A DNA stretch of 30,796 nucleotides from an uncultured Bacteroides sp. (GTDB lineage: Bacteria; Bacteroidota; Bacteroidia; Bacteroidales; Bacteroidaceae): the NCBI GenBank assembly GCA_900553185.1, contig USCT01000024.1, forward strand, positions 1 through 30,796, written 5' to 3'. Positions 13,991 to 22,420 of the stretch are shown one piece after another (position 1 is the first letter of the stretch; each line of letters begins with the position of its first letter). The position numbers were made by a program, and so were the translations under genes. The notes below the pieces were generated by a model. It had not been told where the DNA came from, did no database searches, and saw only the letters and a list, made by a program, of their open reading frames with translations.

Positions 13991-16900
13991 CTTTTTCTTC
14001 TTCTGTTACAGCTTTTTTCCGTTTCTTGAAAATAAACAGGTCACTTAATTTGCCTACTTTCTTACGTAAAACAATACCGGCTCCTGTTTCTATTACTTCT
14101 CCTTCCAGTACGCTCTCATAATTCTTGTCGTGGAAAATCTTGATGTAGCGTGTGCCGCTGTTATCCAGACGGTATTCCAGTGAGATATTGTCTATGAATG
14201 ATTCACTTTCATTGACATTGTTTCCTGTAGAAATCTTACCACCTATCACTACCTGAAAACGATTGTTCCAGAACCGTTTGGCAAACTGGAAATTGTAATC
14301 GGTGCTTGTTCCACCGGTTTCACCGTTTTCGTTGGTTTCCATACCAAAATTTACATCAATACTTTTTAAGGCACTTCCGGCGATGTTGCTGATTTCACTC
14401 TGCAGGAAGGAGTTTAGGGCGCTGTTGGCATCAAACTTGTTATTGGAACTGCTGGTACCCATGTAAATACCCGTTACAAGCATGGTTACGGCCAGTTTGT
14501 TCTTTTCTTCGGCCGACATGGAAGCCAGTTCGTTTTGTAAAGTTCCGTCATCGGGGGCTTCAAGAGTAAAGGTGAATCCCAGGTTCTCCAGCCGGTTGGT
14601 GATATTTACACCTACGTCGAAATTCACATTACGTGATCCCTGGTTGCTGTCGCTTACCGCTGCCCTGACTCTTTCTGACGCTTGAATGTTCAGATTGGGA
14701 TTCATGATGTTTCCCGTCCATTCAATGTAGCTTCCATTCCGGATGTAGAATGTTTTAAGAGGAATAACTGGTAATTCGTATTTCATTTCTCCACTCATGA
14801 GTGAGTAACGTCCGTTGAGCAGCATGGATCCGTCTGGAGTATATTGAAAGGACAGATCTCCTCCACCTTCCAGCAACATATAGTTACTTCCATTGGGAGT
14901 CAGATCGATTCGGGCTTGTACGGCTTCATCTATGTGGATAGTCATCAGCATGTTCAGGCCTCCCAGACTTAGTTCCTGTAGTGGTGGTTTCCGGGCAGTA
15001 GTCGTATCGTTGAAATTGACGAAAGTTACGGTTTCGGCCAGTTTGTCTTCTACTGTCAGTGGCGAATCCTTTAAAATATAAGTAAAGTCACTGCTACCCA
15101 GTATATTCATGTTTCCACGCATGGTGAGTTCTTCCATTCCTCCTTTCAGGATAGAAGAAAAATCTACATACAGTTTTCCATAAATCAGCGATTCCTTGGT
15201 CCGTTTGCTGTTTATCAGCTCAAAGTTTCGTGCGTTCATTTTCAGGTCCAGTTTTGGATCTGCCAGGTCGGCCATGTCTACGGTACCGTCGATGGTAAAC
15301 GGTGATTTCCCTTGAGTGAAGATATTGAACTTGTCAAATTGAAGTTTACTGTCTTTTACTTGTACAGGTTGATTGTCAAAACGGAGCTTTAACGATGCTT
15401 GCGGAATTTCTATGCCTACGTCGTCAAGGTTAATGGAACCGTTCATCAGATAACTGTCTGTTTGCCCACTTATTCCCATGGAACCGTCTATGTCTCCACT
15501 CAATAGAGCAGAGCGGTCGGGAATGAATGCATTGGCAATATCAAGCGGGAAATGATGCAGATTCATGCTGGCCGAAACTGTTCCGGGGTTTGAATCGTCT
15601 GTCCCTGAAAAATATGATCCATTCAGGCTGGCAATTTCTTCTTCATTGAGCGTAAGGAAACCATCAATTCTGTGCTCTCCGGTTTCTTTGGGCAGATAAA
15701 CTCCGCTAAATGTCCAGTCTCCTAGTGCGATTTGGTTGTATTGCAATTGGCTTATGCTGGTGTCAATAGAAATCTGTGATAACTTTTCCTGTTGTATAAA
15801 ATGAGTTTCTGCACTGATAAGGCCGGCTATATCGGGCATGTAAGGTATGATGCGTCGGAATTCGGCAATGTCTATCCGGTTCAGCTCTAGCGTAAGGTCT
15901 TGCTGTACCGTTGAGTCTGGAGACGAATAGAATTGAAGGCCTGTGTACTGGTCATCATATAGTTTCAGGTTTGCATGGATGCGTCCCTTATCGCTCAGAT
16001 AGATATAATTGTCAGGATTCACATGGAATGTCCGATACACCAATGTCGGTTCATCCGGAGATACCCGAAGGCTGATTCCGTTTTTATGTAGGGCAGCTAC
16101 CAGTCCCAGGTAGGCACCACGTTGTTTCTTGTCGTTTAAGTATTCAATCATTAAGTGAGCATCGTCAGATCCGATGTCACCGTTAAGTGATATATCAAAC
16201 GCATCCTGAAACGGAGTCTTGTTGGCTTTAACACCACTTGCAAAAACCAGTTTCTCCGGATTTTGTGAACTGTTAAAGTAAATCGTATCTAATTGCAGAC
16301 TATCTGTGTGCAGGTTATAGATATATGCTTCTCCGTTCAATCCGCTTGTCGGTGAGGTCGTTAAGTTTACATACAAACGATTGAAACGTATCTGGTCCAT
16401 GGCCAGAAGATTGGACAGGGGATTGTCATTTTTGGCAAATATTCTGAAACGAGCCTCCGGAAGTAATTTCCGAATGGCATTCTGGTCTATATTTTTAGCT
16501 TTCCATTGTTCATCCAGGTGTTTGGATATGGACTCGAAACTACGGCTCAAGTAATCTACATCTCCTTTGGCGCCAAGCAGGAATGTTAAGTCGCCTGCAT
16601 TGGCATAACAGCGTAGTGAATCCTTGGCCGTTGTAAATCCGGCCGAAACATCTTTGGTCTTAAACGTTTGTTTAGGAGTTATGATCTGAATATTATTCAT
16701 GGAAGCCAGCATTTGATGAGACTTCTTCATGTCTGTAGCAAAACGTACATTCAGATTCTGACTTATTTTAAGGGACTTACTTGTTAGCTGTAGTTCTTGT
16801 AAGTTCAGGTTCTGTACGTTGACATTCAGGTCACCTTTAATCTTATGTGGGTGTACCGAAGCTTCCAGCTGTGAAGTGATAGTTGCCAGATTATCTTTGA

Positions 16901-18566
16901 TATTAAGTCCAACCAGAGCGTTTGACTCCTTGAAGTTGGCATCCAGCTGGACTCCGGAAAGAGTTCTTTTCCCATATTGTAGGTGATTGAGGTCTGCCTT
17001 GGCCTGTAATTCTGTCTTCGAAGAAAAGAAATCAGTTCCTTTCCCTTTTGCCTGTATGGAGGCGGACAGATAGAACAAGGAATCTGTCGGCATAAACGGA
17101 TGCAGGTTTACGTCATTGATGAGCACTTGGGCTTCATATTGTTCATTCCCCAGATGATAATCGGCCTGTGCCTGTAGTTCACCTTCGGGTGGAGTTATCT
17201 TGAAAGCTGTGCGAAGCTGTTCACCTTCCATACTGAATGTTCCTTTCAGCTGTGTATGAGAAGGTATGATAAGCCCTCCAGTCAGCGGTTCCAGAAAGCG
17301 GGTATCCGTGAAACGGGCGTCCAGATTTACTGTAGCCTTTCTATTTACGCTGTCCATCAGGTGCGTGATGTCACCGCTGGCTGTCATACGTGCATGACCT
17401 TCCAGTCCCAGTGTCATTCCCGTCAGTGTAAGGTGATCCATTGTACCATCTATGCCGGCTCTGATTTGCAAGGGGGCAGAAGGATATTTTTTGATGAATT
17501 CCTCCGGCATGTCCCGTATGAGTTTGAACATATCATTCTTTCCTATTTCGACAAAAAGTCGCCCGCTGATCCGTCCTTTTTGGGCCGGCTGAGTTATGCT
17601 CCAATCGGCCATTGCATCAAAATTGAGGTAGGAGTCGAGTGTCTTTAGTTCCAAAGAAGGTATCCGGATGACTTCTTTATCGGCTATCAGGCGTCCTTTG
17701 GTAGAAAGCAGTTCCAGCCCGGAACGTTCTTTCAGTTCGAAGTTGTGAATATTGGCACGGATGTTATTTCCTGCATAATACATGGAATCGACGGAAAGGT
17801 TAAGTCCGGAAACTTCGATGTGTGCCGGATCCAGTCCTTCCTGTGCCGGCATGTTGCTTGTATGGAATTCGGCTTTTCCTTGTTGAAGTGTCAGATGTTC
17901 TGCACTGTAAGCAGACTGGTGCAGGTCTACAGTTCCGTTTTTTAACAGGGCTTTTCCCAGTTCTATGCTCATTCTCATTGTGTCGAGAGGCATATCAAGC
18001 ATGAACGAAACGTTTTCCATATCGGCTTGTAACAGCTTTATTTTCCAAAACAGCGGAGCGCTGGACGTCGTGTCGGTAGCTGTTGTATCGGCCAGATTCA
18101 TGGCCAGATGAGTATCTTTCAGATGTATGCTGTTGATGGTAGCTGTTTCCGGATCCAGGGCGACTCCGTGTGATTCGATGAAAAACTCTCCCAAGTGTCC
18201 TTTAAGCTGCATGCCTTCTATCAGTTGGGCGGTATTGACTGTTGCACCTTTCAATTCTAATCCGTCCAGTTCTACTTCTTTGCGAAGTAATGGCCACATC
18301 TGTACTTTGGCCGTCAGTTTATCAACGGTCAGAATGGTGTCTTGCTTATCGATGACTTTCGTTTCGCTGACGACCAGATCGAGAGGAAAAGACAGAGAAA
18401 GTCGTCCTATGTGAATTTGCATGCCTGTCGTTTCGGATGCATATCGGGTGACCTGCGATACCAGAAAATTCTGTACCGGTGGTAAATAGATCAGAATAGA
18501 CAACAGAACAAACAAAATGACGGGTGATAGAAGAACTATCCCGGTCCATTTTACATATTTCTTCAT
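13968..18566 (-). CDS. tamB: TamB-like inner-membrane/periplasmic bridge protein
   Basis: About 1532 residues: an N-terminal signal anchor (about 10-30, IVLLSPVILFVLLSIL), a very long beta-rich periplasmic body, and a C-terminal DUF490/TamB domain with the NRLENLGFTFTLEAPDDGT region. A lysine/glutamate-rich tail ends the protein. AsmA-like proteins of this kind form a hydrophobic beta groove spanning the periplasm and work with the Omp85 partner, here TamL, encoded in overlap. I prefer ATG 18566. The ATG at 18584, six codons earlier, lies only one base from a weak -7 box (TATATTCG, 18593-18586), while 18566 lies 19 nt from it, as for other genes here. The gene is divergent from the nucleotidyltransferase. 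Confidence 0.92.
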   Translation of the reverse strand: MKKYVKWTGIVLLSPVILFVLLSILIYLPPVQNFLVSQVTRYASETTGMQIHIGRLSLSFPLDLVVSETKVIDKQDTILTVDKLTAKVQMWPLLRKEVELDGLELKGATVNTAQLIEGMQLKGHLGEFFIESHGVALDPETATINSIHLKDTHLAMNLADTTATDTTSSAPLFWKIKLLQADMENVSFMLDMPLDTMRMSIELGKALLKNGTVDLHQSAYSAEHLTLQQGKAEFHTSNMPAQEGLDPAHIEVSGLNLSVDSMYYAGNNIRANIHNFELKERSGLELLSTKGRLIADKEVIRIPSLELKTLDSYLNFDAMADWSITQPAQKGRISGRLFVEIGKNDMFKLIRDMPEEFIKKYPSAPLQIRAGIDGTMDHLTLTGMTLGLEGHARMTASGDITHLMDSVNRKATVNLDARFTDTRFLEPLTGGLIIPSHTQLKGTFSMEGEQLRTAFKITPPEGELQAQADYHLGNEQYEAQVLINDVNLHPFMPTDSLFYLSASIQAKGKGTDFFSSKTELQAKADLNHLQYGKRTLSGVQLDANFKESNALVGLNIKDNLATITSQLEASVHPHKIKGDLNVNVQNLNLQELQLTSKSLKISQNLNVRFATDMKKSHQMLASMNNIQIITPKQTFKTKDVSAGFTTAKDSLRCYANAGDLTFLLGAKGDVDYLSRSFESISKHLDEQWKAKNIDQNAIRKLLPEARFRIFAKNDNPLSNLLAMDQIRFNRLYVNLTTSPTSGLNGEAYIYNLHTDSLQLDTIYFNSSQNPEKLVFASGVKANKTPFQDAFDISLNGDIGSDDAHLMIEYLNDKKQRGAYLGLVAALHKNGISLRVSPDEPTLVYRTFHVNPDNYIYLSDKGRIHANLKLYDDQYTGLQFYSSPDSTVQQDLTLELNRIDIAEFRRIIPYMPDIAGLISAETHFIQQEKLSQISIDTSISQLQYNQIALGDWTFSGVYLPKETGEHRIDGFLTLNEEEIASLNGSYFSGTDDSNPGTVSASMNLHHFPLDIANAFIPDRSALLSGDIDGSMGISGQTDSYLMNGSINLDDVGIEIPQASLKLRFDNQPVQVKDSKLQFDKFNIFTQGKSPFTIDGTVDMADLADPKLDLKMNARNFELINSKRTKESLIYGKLYVDFSSILKGGMEELTMRGNMNILGSSDFTYILKDSPLTVEDKLAETVTFVNFNDTTTARKPPLQELSLGGLNMLMTIHIDEAVQARIDLTPNGSNYMLLEGGGDLSFQYTPDGSMLLNGRYSLMSGEMKYELPVIPLKTFYIRNGSYIEWTGNIMNPNLNIQASERVRAAVSDSNQGSRNVNFDVGVNITNRLENLGFTFTLEAPDDGTLQNELASMSAEEKNKLAVTMLVTGIYMGTSSSNNKFDANSALNSFLQSEISNIAGSALKSIDVNFGMETNENGETGGTSTDYNFQFAKRFWNNRFQVVIGGKISTGNNVNESESFIDNISLEYRLDNSGTRYIKIFHDKNYESVLEGEVIETGAGIVLRKKVGKLSDLFIFKKRKKAVTEEEKDEAEKEK

Positions 18567-18634
18567 GTGTAGCTCGTTTATCATGCGAATATAGATAAAA
18601 TAACCGAAATATTCGATATTTTGTTTTGCATCTC

Positions 18635-18668
18635 TTTGATGGGATTCATAATAATTTTTCTAACTTTG
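18635..18668 (+). promoter_or_regulatory. Promoter of the nucleotidyltransferase gene
   Basis: TTTG (18635-18638) and TAACTTTG (18661-18668) are separated by 22 nt, slightly above the usual 19-21. The -7 box lies 26 nt before ATG 18695. Together with the minus-strand TATATTCG at 18586-18593 it makes a divergent promoter region. Confidence 0.65.
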
Positions 18669-18694
18669 TGCAGTTATTAATTTATTCAATACTT

Positions 18695-19600
18695 ATGAAA
18701 CCTACATTATTTGTATTAGCTGCCGGTATGGGTAGCCGTTACGGCGGTTTGAAACAATTGGACGGACTGGGTCCAAATGGTGAAACAATCATGGATTATT
18801 CAATTTTTGATGCTATCCGTGGTGGATTCGGTAAACTCGTTTTTGTTATCCGTAAAGATTTTGAAAAAGATTTCCGTGAAAAAATCGTTAGCAAATATGA
18901 GAATCATATTCCGGTAGAAGTTGTATTTCAGGACATTCATGACCTGCCTGCCGGATTTACTTGTCCGGAAGAACGTAAGAAGCCATGGGGAACCAATCAT
19001 GCGGTTTTAATGGGTAAAGATGTTATTAAAGAGCCATTTGCCGTAATTAATGCGGACGATTTCTACGGACGTGACAGTTTTGCTGTTCTTGGCAAGTATT
19101 TATCAGAACTTCCGGAAGGTGCCACCAACGATTATTGCATGGTAGGCTTTCGTGTAGGCAATACATTGTCTGAGAGCGGTACTGTAGCGCGTGGTATCTG
19201 TTCTACCGACGAGAACGGCCATTTGACTACCGTTGTAGAACGTACAGAAATTATGCGTGTAAATGGCCCGGTATGTTATAAGGACGAAAAAGGTGAATGG
19301 GTTGCAGTAGACGATAATACTCCGGTTTCCATGAACATGTGGGGCTTCACACCTGACTATTTCAACTATTCAGAAGATTATTTCGTAGATTTCCTGAAAG
19401 AAAACATTGACAAGCCAAAGGCTGAATATTTTATTCCGTTGATGGTGAACAAACTGATTACTGAAGGTACAGCTACCGTAAAGGTGCTGGATACAACATC
19501 TAAGTGGTTTGGTGTAACGTATGCAGCCGACCGTCAGAGTGTTGTTGATAAGATCCAGGCATTGGTAGATGCTGGTGAATATCCTTCAAAACTGTTTTGA
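18695..19600 (+). CDS. Sugar-phosphate nucleotidyltransferase
   Basis: A 301-residue cytoplasmic enzyme of the GT-A-like nucleotidyltransferase family, which joins a sugar 1-phosphate to an NTP for polysaccharide or glycan synthesis. The nucleotide-binding signature LAAGMGSRYGGLKQ starts at residue 8 (G11, G13, R15, K20), and the metal-binding NADDF contains D121 and D122. The protein lacks the left-handed beta-helix of GlmU. The sugar and nucleotide are not decided by sequence; a UTP-dependent activity is possible. ATG 18695 is chosen because the in-frame ATG at 18626 precedes the promoter. It is monocistronic, with its own promoter and terminator. Confidence 0.85.
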   Translation: MKPTLFVLAAGMGSRYGGLKQLDGLGPNGETIMDYSIFDAIRGGFGKLVFVIRKDFEKDFREKIVSKYENHIPVEVVFQDIHDLPAGFTCPEERKKPWGTNHAVLMGKDVIKEPFAVINADDFYGRDSFAVLGKYLSELPEGATNDYCMVGFRVGNTLSESGTVARGICSTDENGHLTTVVERTEIMRVNGPVCYKDEKGEWVAVDDNTPVSMNMWGFTPDYFNYSEDYFVDFLKENIDKPKAEYFIPLMVNKLITEGTATVKVLDTTSKWFGVTYAADRQSVVDKIQALVDAGEYPSKLF

Positions 19601-19620
19601 TTAAGATTGTATCAGATAGA

Positions 19621-19653
19621 AAAAGTCGGGGTTGATGCCCCGACTTTTTTTGT
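19621..19653. terminator. Bidirectional terminator between convergent genes
   Basis: A perfect 12-bp stem (AAAAAGTCGGGG / CCCCGACTTTTT) with loop TTGATG has a T run on both strands. It serves the nucleotidyltransferase on the plus strand and the hydrolase on the minus strand. Confidence 0.92.
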
Positions 19654-19661
19654 GAAAGAAT

Positions 19662-20747
19662 TTATTTGACTGTAATTGTCGTAATTGGTTGACTCTTGAC
19701 TGCATCCAGTGGAACGGCCCGATAAGTAACCTGCTTGAAGTCGATATTGTTTAAGTCGAAACAACGGATTTCGCTGTTGTACATCGTCCGGTAATAAAGT
19801 TTCCGGTTTTTGATGTCTGTCGCTGTTGTCCATTGGGTAGCGCTGGGAATATCAGGTATGGTTTCTCCTGTAGAAAATTCGATTCCGATCGGAATATCGA
19901 AGTTATTCAGAATTTGGAATCCGGTCTGTACGGCAGTCTGTGCATTAGCCGGCTGAGGAGCTGTCGACTGGTAGAAGGCGGCACGGACAAAGCGGGATGG
20001 AGGAGTGACATCGCCGGGTAATCCCCATAATCCGTTTCCCATGCCAAAAGGTGCCAGTTTCATGTTTCCCAGTGTCTGTGCACTGACAGGTCCAGGAATC
20101 AGGTGAACAAAATTATTCAGGTTGGTCCATTGCCATTTCAAGTCTGGAGAATTGGTCAGTACGCCCAGGTTATCGTCGTAAAAGTGACATTCTCCATCGA
20201 TGATTTCCAGTACGATTTGTTTCCCGGAAGCATCCGCAAATCGCCAGTGTACGGTAGATGCGCGCGGGTCGATGGCAATGACACGCACTTCTTCCATTGC
20301 TTTCTTGACATCGTCTGTGGTGGCACAGTTTCCTAATATCCATGAAACCAGTTGCAGGTCGGCGATACTTTTATCTTTCTGGGCGGGGTCATAGTCCGGA
20401 TATTTCCCATATCCCGGAAAATAGAATAGTCCGGCTGAGAGTCCGGCTTCGTTCAGTCCTTCTGCGATGAATTCCTTTTGTTCTACGGCCAGCCCTACAT
20501 ATCCATAACTCGATGTGAATGTCATTCCTTCTATTTTTCCTCCTGGAACGTACGACTGGGCCGTATAACCGCGAGGAACAATGACATACTGGCTGTTAAG
20601 ATCGGTACCTCCCCATTCGATGGTACGTGCTACTACTTTCGACTGATCTTTTGCGACAAGTGTGATGCCTGTGCAAGCGTCGGCTGATTGTGTTGGAACG
20701 ATAGCAGCTACTGCAAGTAGCATGGCAAGTGAAAAAGAATGTTTCAT
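19662..20747 (-). CDS. Choloylglycine hydrolase-family linear amide C-N hydrolase
   Basis: A 361-residue secreted Ntn-hydrolase related to bile salt hydrolases and penicillin V acylases. A signal peptide (MKHSFSLAMLLAV... to SADA) precedes C25, and cleavage there would expose the catalytic N-terminal cysteine (CTGITL). Other active-site residues in order are R41, the NSPD asparagine, and the arginines of SRFVRAAF. The position that is usually Asp (R-x-x-D) is Glu (E44 in RTIEWG). ATG 20747 is chosen because it starts a clean signal peptide; 20789 would add 14 residues without logic. In a gut Bacteroidales bile-salt deconjugation is a natural guess, but N-acyl or penicillin substrates are equally open. 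A LuxR-type response regulator gene ends 64 nt upstream on the same strand. Confidence 0.9.
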   Translation of the reverse strand: MKHSFSLAMLLAVAAIVPTQSADACTGITLVAKDQSKVVARTIEWGGTDLNSQYVIVPRGYTAQSYVPGGKIEGMTFTSSYGYVGLAVEQKEFIAEGLNEAGLSAGLFYFPGYGKYPDYDPAQKDKSIADLQLVSWILGNCATTDDVKKAMEEVRVIAIDPRASTVHWRFADASGKQIVLEIIDGECHFYDDNLGVLTNSPDLKWQWTNLNNFVHLIPGPVSAQTLGNMKLAPFGMGNGLWGLPGDVTPPSRFVRAAFYQSTAPQPANAQTAVQTGFQILNNFDIPIGIEFSTGETIPDIPSATQWTTATDIKNRKLYYRTMYNSEIRCFDLNNIDFKQVTYRAVPLDAVKSQPITTITVK

Positions 20748-20779
20748 AATCTGTTTTTGAAGTATTTTAAGTTCATAAT

Positions 20780-20809
20780 AAACAAACAAAGACAGCTTTG
20801 GTTCTGTCT
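20780..20809 (-). terminator. Probable terminator after the LuxR-type regulator
   Basis: On the minus strand AGACAG (20809-20804) and CTGTCT (20795-20790) pair around 8 nt and are followed by TTGTTTGTTT. The stem is short, so partial read-through into the hydrolase gene is possible. No clear promoter for the hydrolase was found in the remaining gap. Confidence 0.5.
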
Positions 20810-20811
20810 AC

Positions 20812-21459
20812 TCAGATATAATATTCCATCATTTCTATCAGTCCGGCCCGAAGTGCATATCGGGTGGCTTCATAGACATTGTTTACTTCCAGTTTCCGGA
20901 AAATGTTTTTCTTGTGAGTCATGATGGTATGTACACTTGAGAAGCGGATGCCTGCAATTTCCTTTACACTTTTCCCCTTGGCTATAAGTTTCAGAATTTC
21001 TGTTTCAGAAGGGGTAAGTGGTATTTGTGGCTTATGATGACTGGCTTCTTTCTGAAACACGCTGGAAATCGGTTGACAGAGATAGCGTTTGCCATCCGTC
21101 GCATATTGCAGGGCTCTGCATATTTCTTCTTTGGGACAGTCTTTCAGAAGTATGCTTATCGTTGATTCGGTTCCTATCCGGCGAATAGTACGTTCGCTCA
21201 GATCGGCCGAGAAAAGAATCCATTGTGTAGTGGGGAAGCGTTTGACGATGGCTATCAGTTCTTCTACGTCTTTTATGTCAAACAGTGTGTAATCCAGGAT
21301 GACTATGGTCTGTCCGTTCGCGTGCATCAGCACGTTCAGGAGCATTTTCTTGTCGGCTACGTCAAGCATTCTGCAAGACGGGCAGGTCCCTGAGACATAT
21401 ACATGCATTCCTTCTCGCGTAATGTCCTGGTTATCTGCAAAGATGAATAGCGTATTCAT
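20812..21459 (-). CDS. NarL/LuxR-type response regulator
   Basis: A 215-residue DNA-binding regulator. The N-terminal half is receiver-like: D9, candidate phosphoacceptor D56 in VILDYTL, and LLKD as the conserved lysine motif. The C-terminal half is a GerE/LuxR helix-turn-helix (LTPSETEILKLIAKGKSVKEI ... TIMTHKKNIFRKL). No cognate kinase gene is adjacent; the nearest histidine kinase has its own LytTR partner. A CPSC motif at residues 26-29 lies in the receiver, which is not usual and could be structural or redox-related. The gene has a full promoter 27 nt upstream and precedes the hydrolase gene, a possible target. Confidence 0.9.
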   Translation of the reverse strand: MNTLFIFADNQDITREGMHVYVSGTCPSCRMLDVADKKMLLNVLMHANGQTIVILDYTLFDIKDVEELIAIVKRFPTTQWILFSADLSERTIRRIGTESTISILLKDCPKEEICRALQYATDGKRYLCQPISSVFQKEASHHKPQIPLTPSETEILKLIAKGKSVKEIAGIRFSSVHTIMTHKKNIFRKLEVNNVYEATRYALRAGLIEMMEYYI

Positions 21460-21486
21460 GAGTATGGCATCATTCTTTCCGTTTCA

Positions 21487-21517
21487 CAAATATAGTTTTC
21501 TTTGTCGGTTTTTCAAA
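21487..21517 (-). promoter_or_regulatory. Promoter of the LuxR-type regulator
   Basis: On the minus strand TTTG (21517-21514), 19 nt and TATATTTG (21494-21487) match the consensus. Just upstream is an AT-rich inverted repeat (TTTTCTGTT 21538-21546, AACAGAAAA 21555-21563) that may be an operator or the terminator of the preceding LytTR gene. Confidence 0.75.
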
Positions 21518-21627
21518 GATATAAACAAAGAAACTTGTTTTCTGTTCATGAAAAAACAGAAAAAACGGTGAATACTTCCGGTGTTTTTCTTTAGTCCGGT
21601 AGAATAAGATTATCGGTGTGGCGTAAG

Positions 21628-22410
21628 TTATTCTTTGAATTTTCCAGTATTGCCTCCCATCAGCCATTCTTTTAAATCGCCTACCCGGTTCTTGCTGATG
21701 ATTATTTTCTCCGGCGTTTCGCTGTACAGGTTGACTACCAGCCGGTTATTGAACCATAAATCAATATCCTTTACGGCTTCTTTCGAGATCAGGTACTGTC
21801 GGTTGGCCCGGAAAAAAGACTGTGGATTCAAGCATTCGGCCAATTCATCCAGTGTCTGATTGATGGCGTATTCTTTGCCTTGTGCGGTGACTGCTTTTAC
21901 AATGCCTTCATTGATATAGAAATAGGAGATGCTGCTGACGGCCAATGGCAACAGTTTGTCTCCCTTGACAGGTACCAGAAAATGGGTCTTGTAGTTTTCT
22001 GTCCGTTTGAGGGTCTGCATCAGTTTCAGGAAATCCGGTTCCGGAGAACTGGTGGAATGCAGCCGGTTCAGTTTGTTCAAGGCCGCACGCATTTCTTCCT
22101 TGTCGATGGGTTTAAGCAGGTAATCGATACTGTTTACTTTGAAGGCCCGCAAGGCGTACTCATCGTATGCCGTTGTAAAGATGATGGGGCATGTAATATC
22201 CGTATGATCAAAGATTTCAAAAGCCGATCCGTCTGCCAGGTGAATATCCATGAAAACCAGTTCCGGCATGGGATGCGTATCAAACCAGTCAATCGCATCG
22301 GCTACACTGTCCAGTATGTCGATGAGCTCCATTTCGGGGGCAACTTGTTCCAATACTGCCTTTAAGTTTCGGGCAGCGGCCTTTTCGTCTTCAATCATCA
22401 GGTATTTCAT
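21628..22410 (-). CDS. LytTR-family response regulator
   Basis: A 260-residue transcription factor with an N-terminal receiver (E7, D8, phosphoacceptor D55 in VFMDIHL, LLKPID as the lysine motif) and a C-terminal LytTR DNA-binding domain (about 140-250). The latter contains FFRANRQYLIS and KIIISKNRVGDLKEWL. It begins 10 nt after the LytS-type kinase stop, so the two are co-transcribed. The block lies directly downstream of the metal-efflux genes, which suggests but does not prove control of that pump. LytTR regulators bind short direct repeats; none with a clear pattern was found upstream of the pump gene. Confidence 0.94.
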   Translation of the reverse strand: MKYLMIEDEKAAARNLKAVLEQVAPEMELIDILDSVADAIDWFDTHPMPELVFMDIHLADGSAFEIFDHTDITCPIIFTTAYDEYALRAFKVNSIDYLLKPIDKEEMRAALNKLNRLHSTSSPEPDFLKLMQTLKRTENYKTHFLVPVKGDKLLPLAVSSISYFYINEGIVKAVTAQGKEYAINQTLDELAECLNPQSFFRANRQYLISKEAVKDIDLWFNNRLVVNLYSETPEKIIISKNRVGDLKEWLMGGNTGKFKE

Positions 22411-22420
22411 GGCTAGATTC

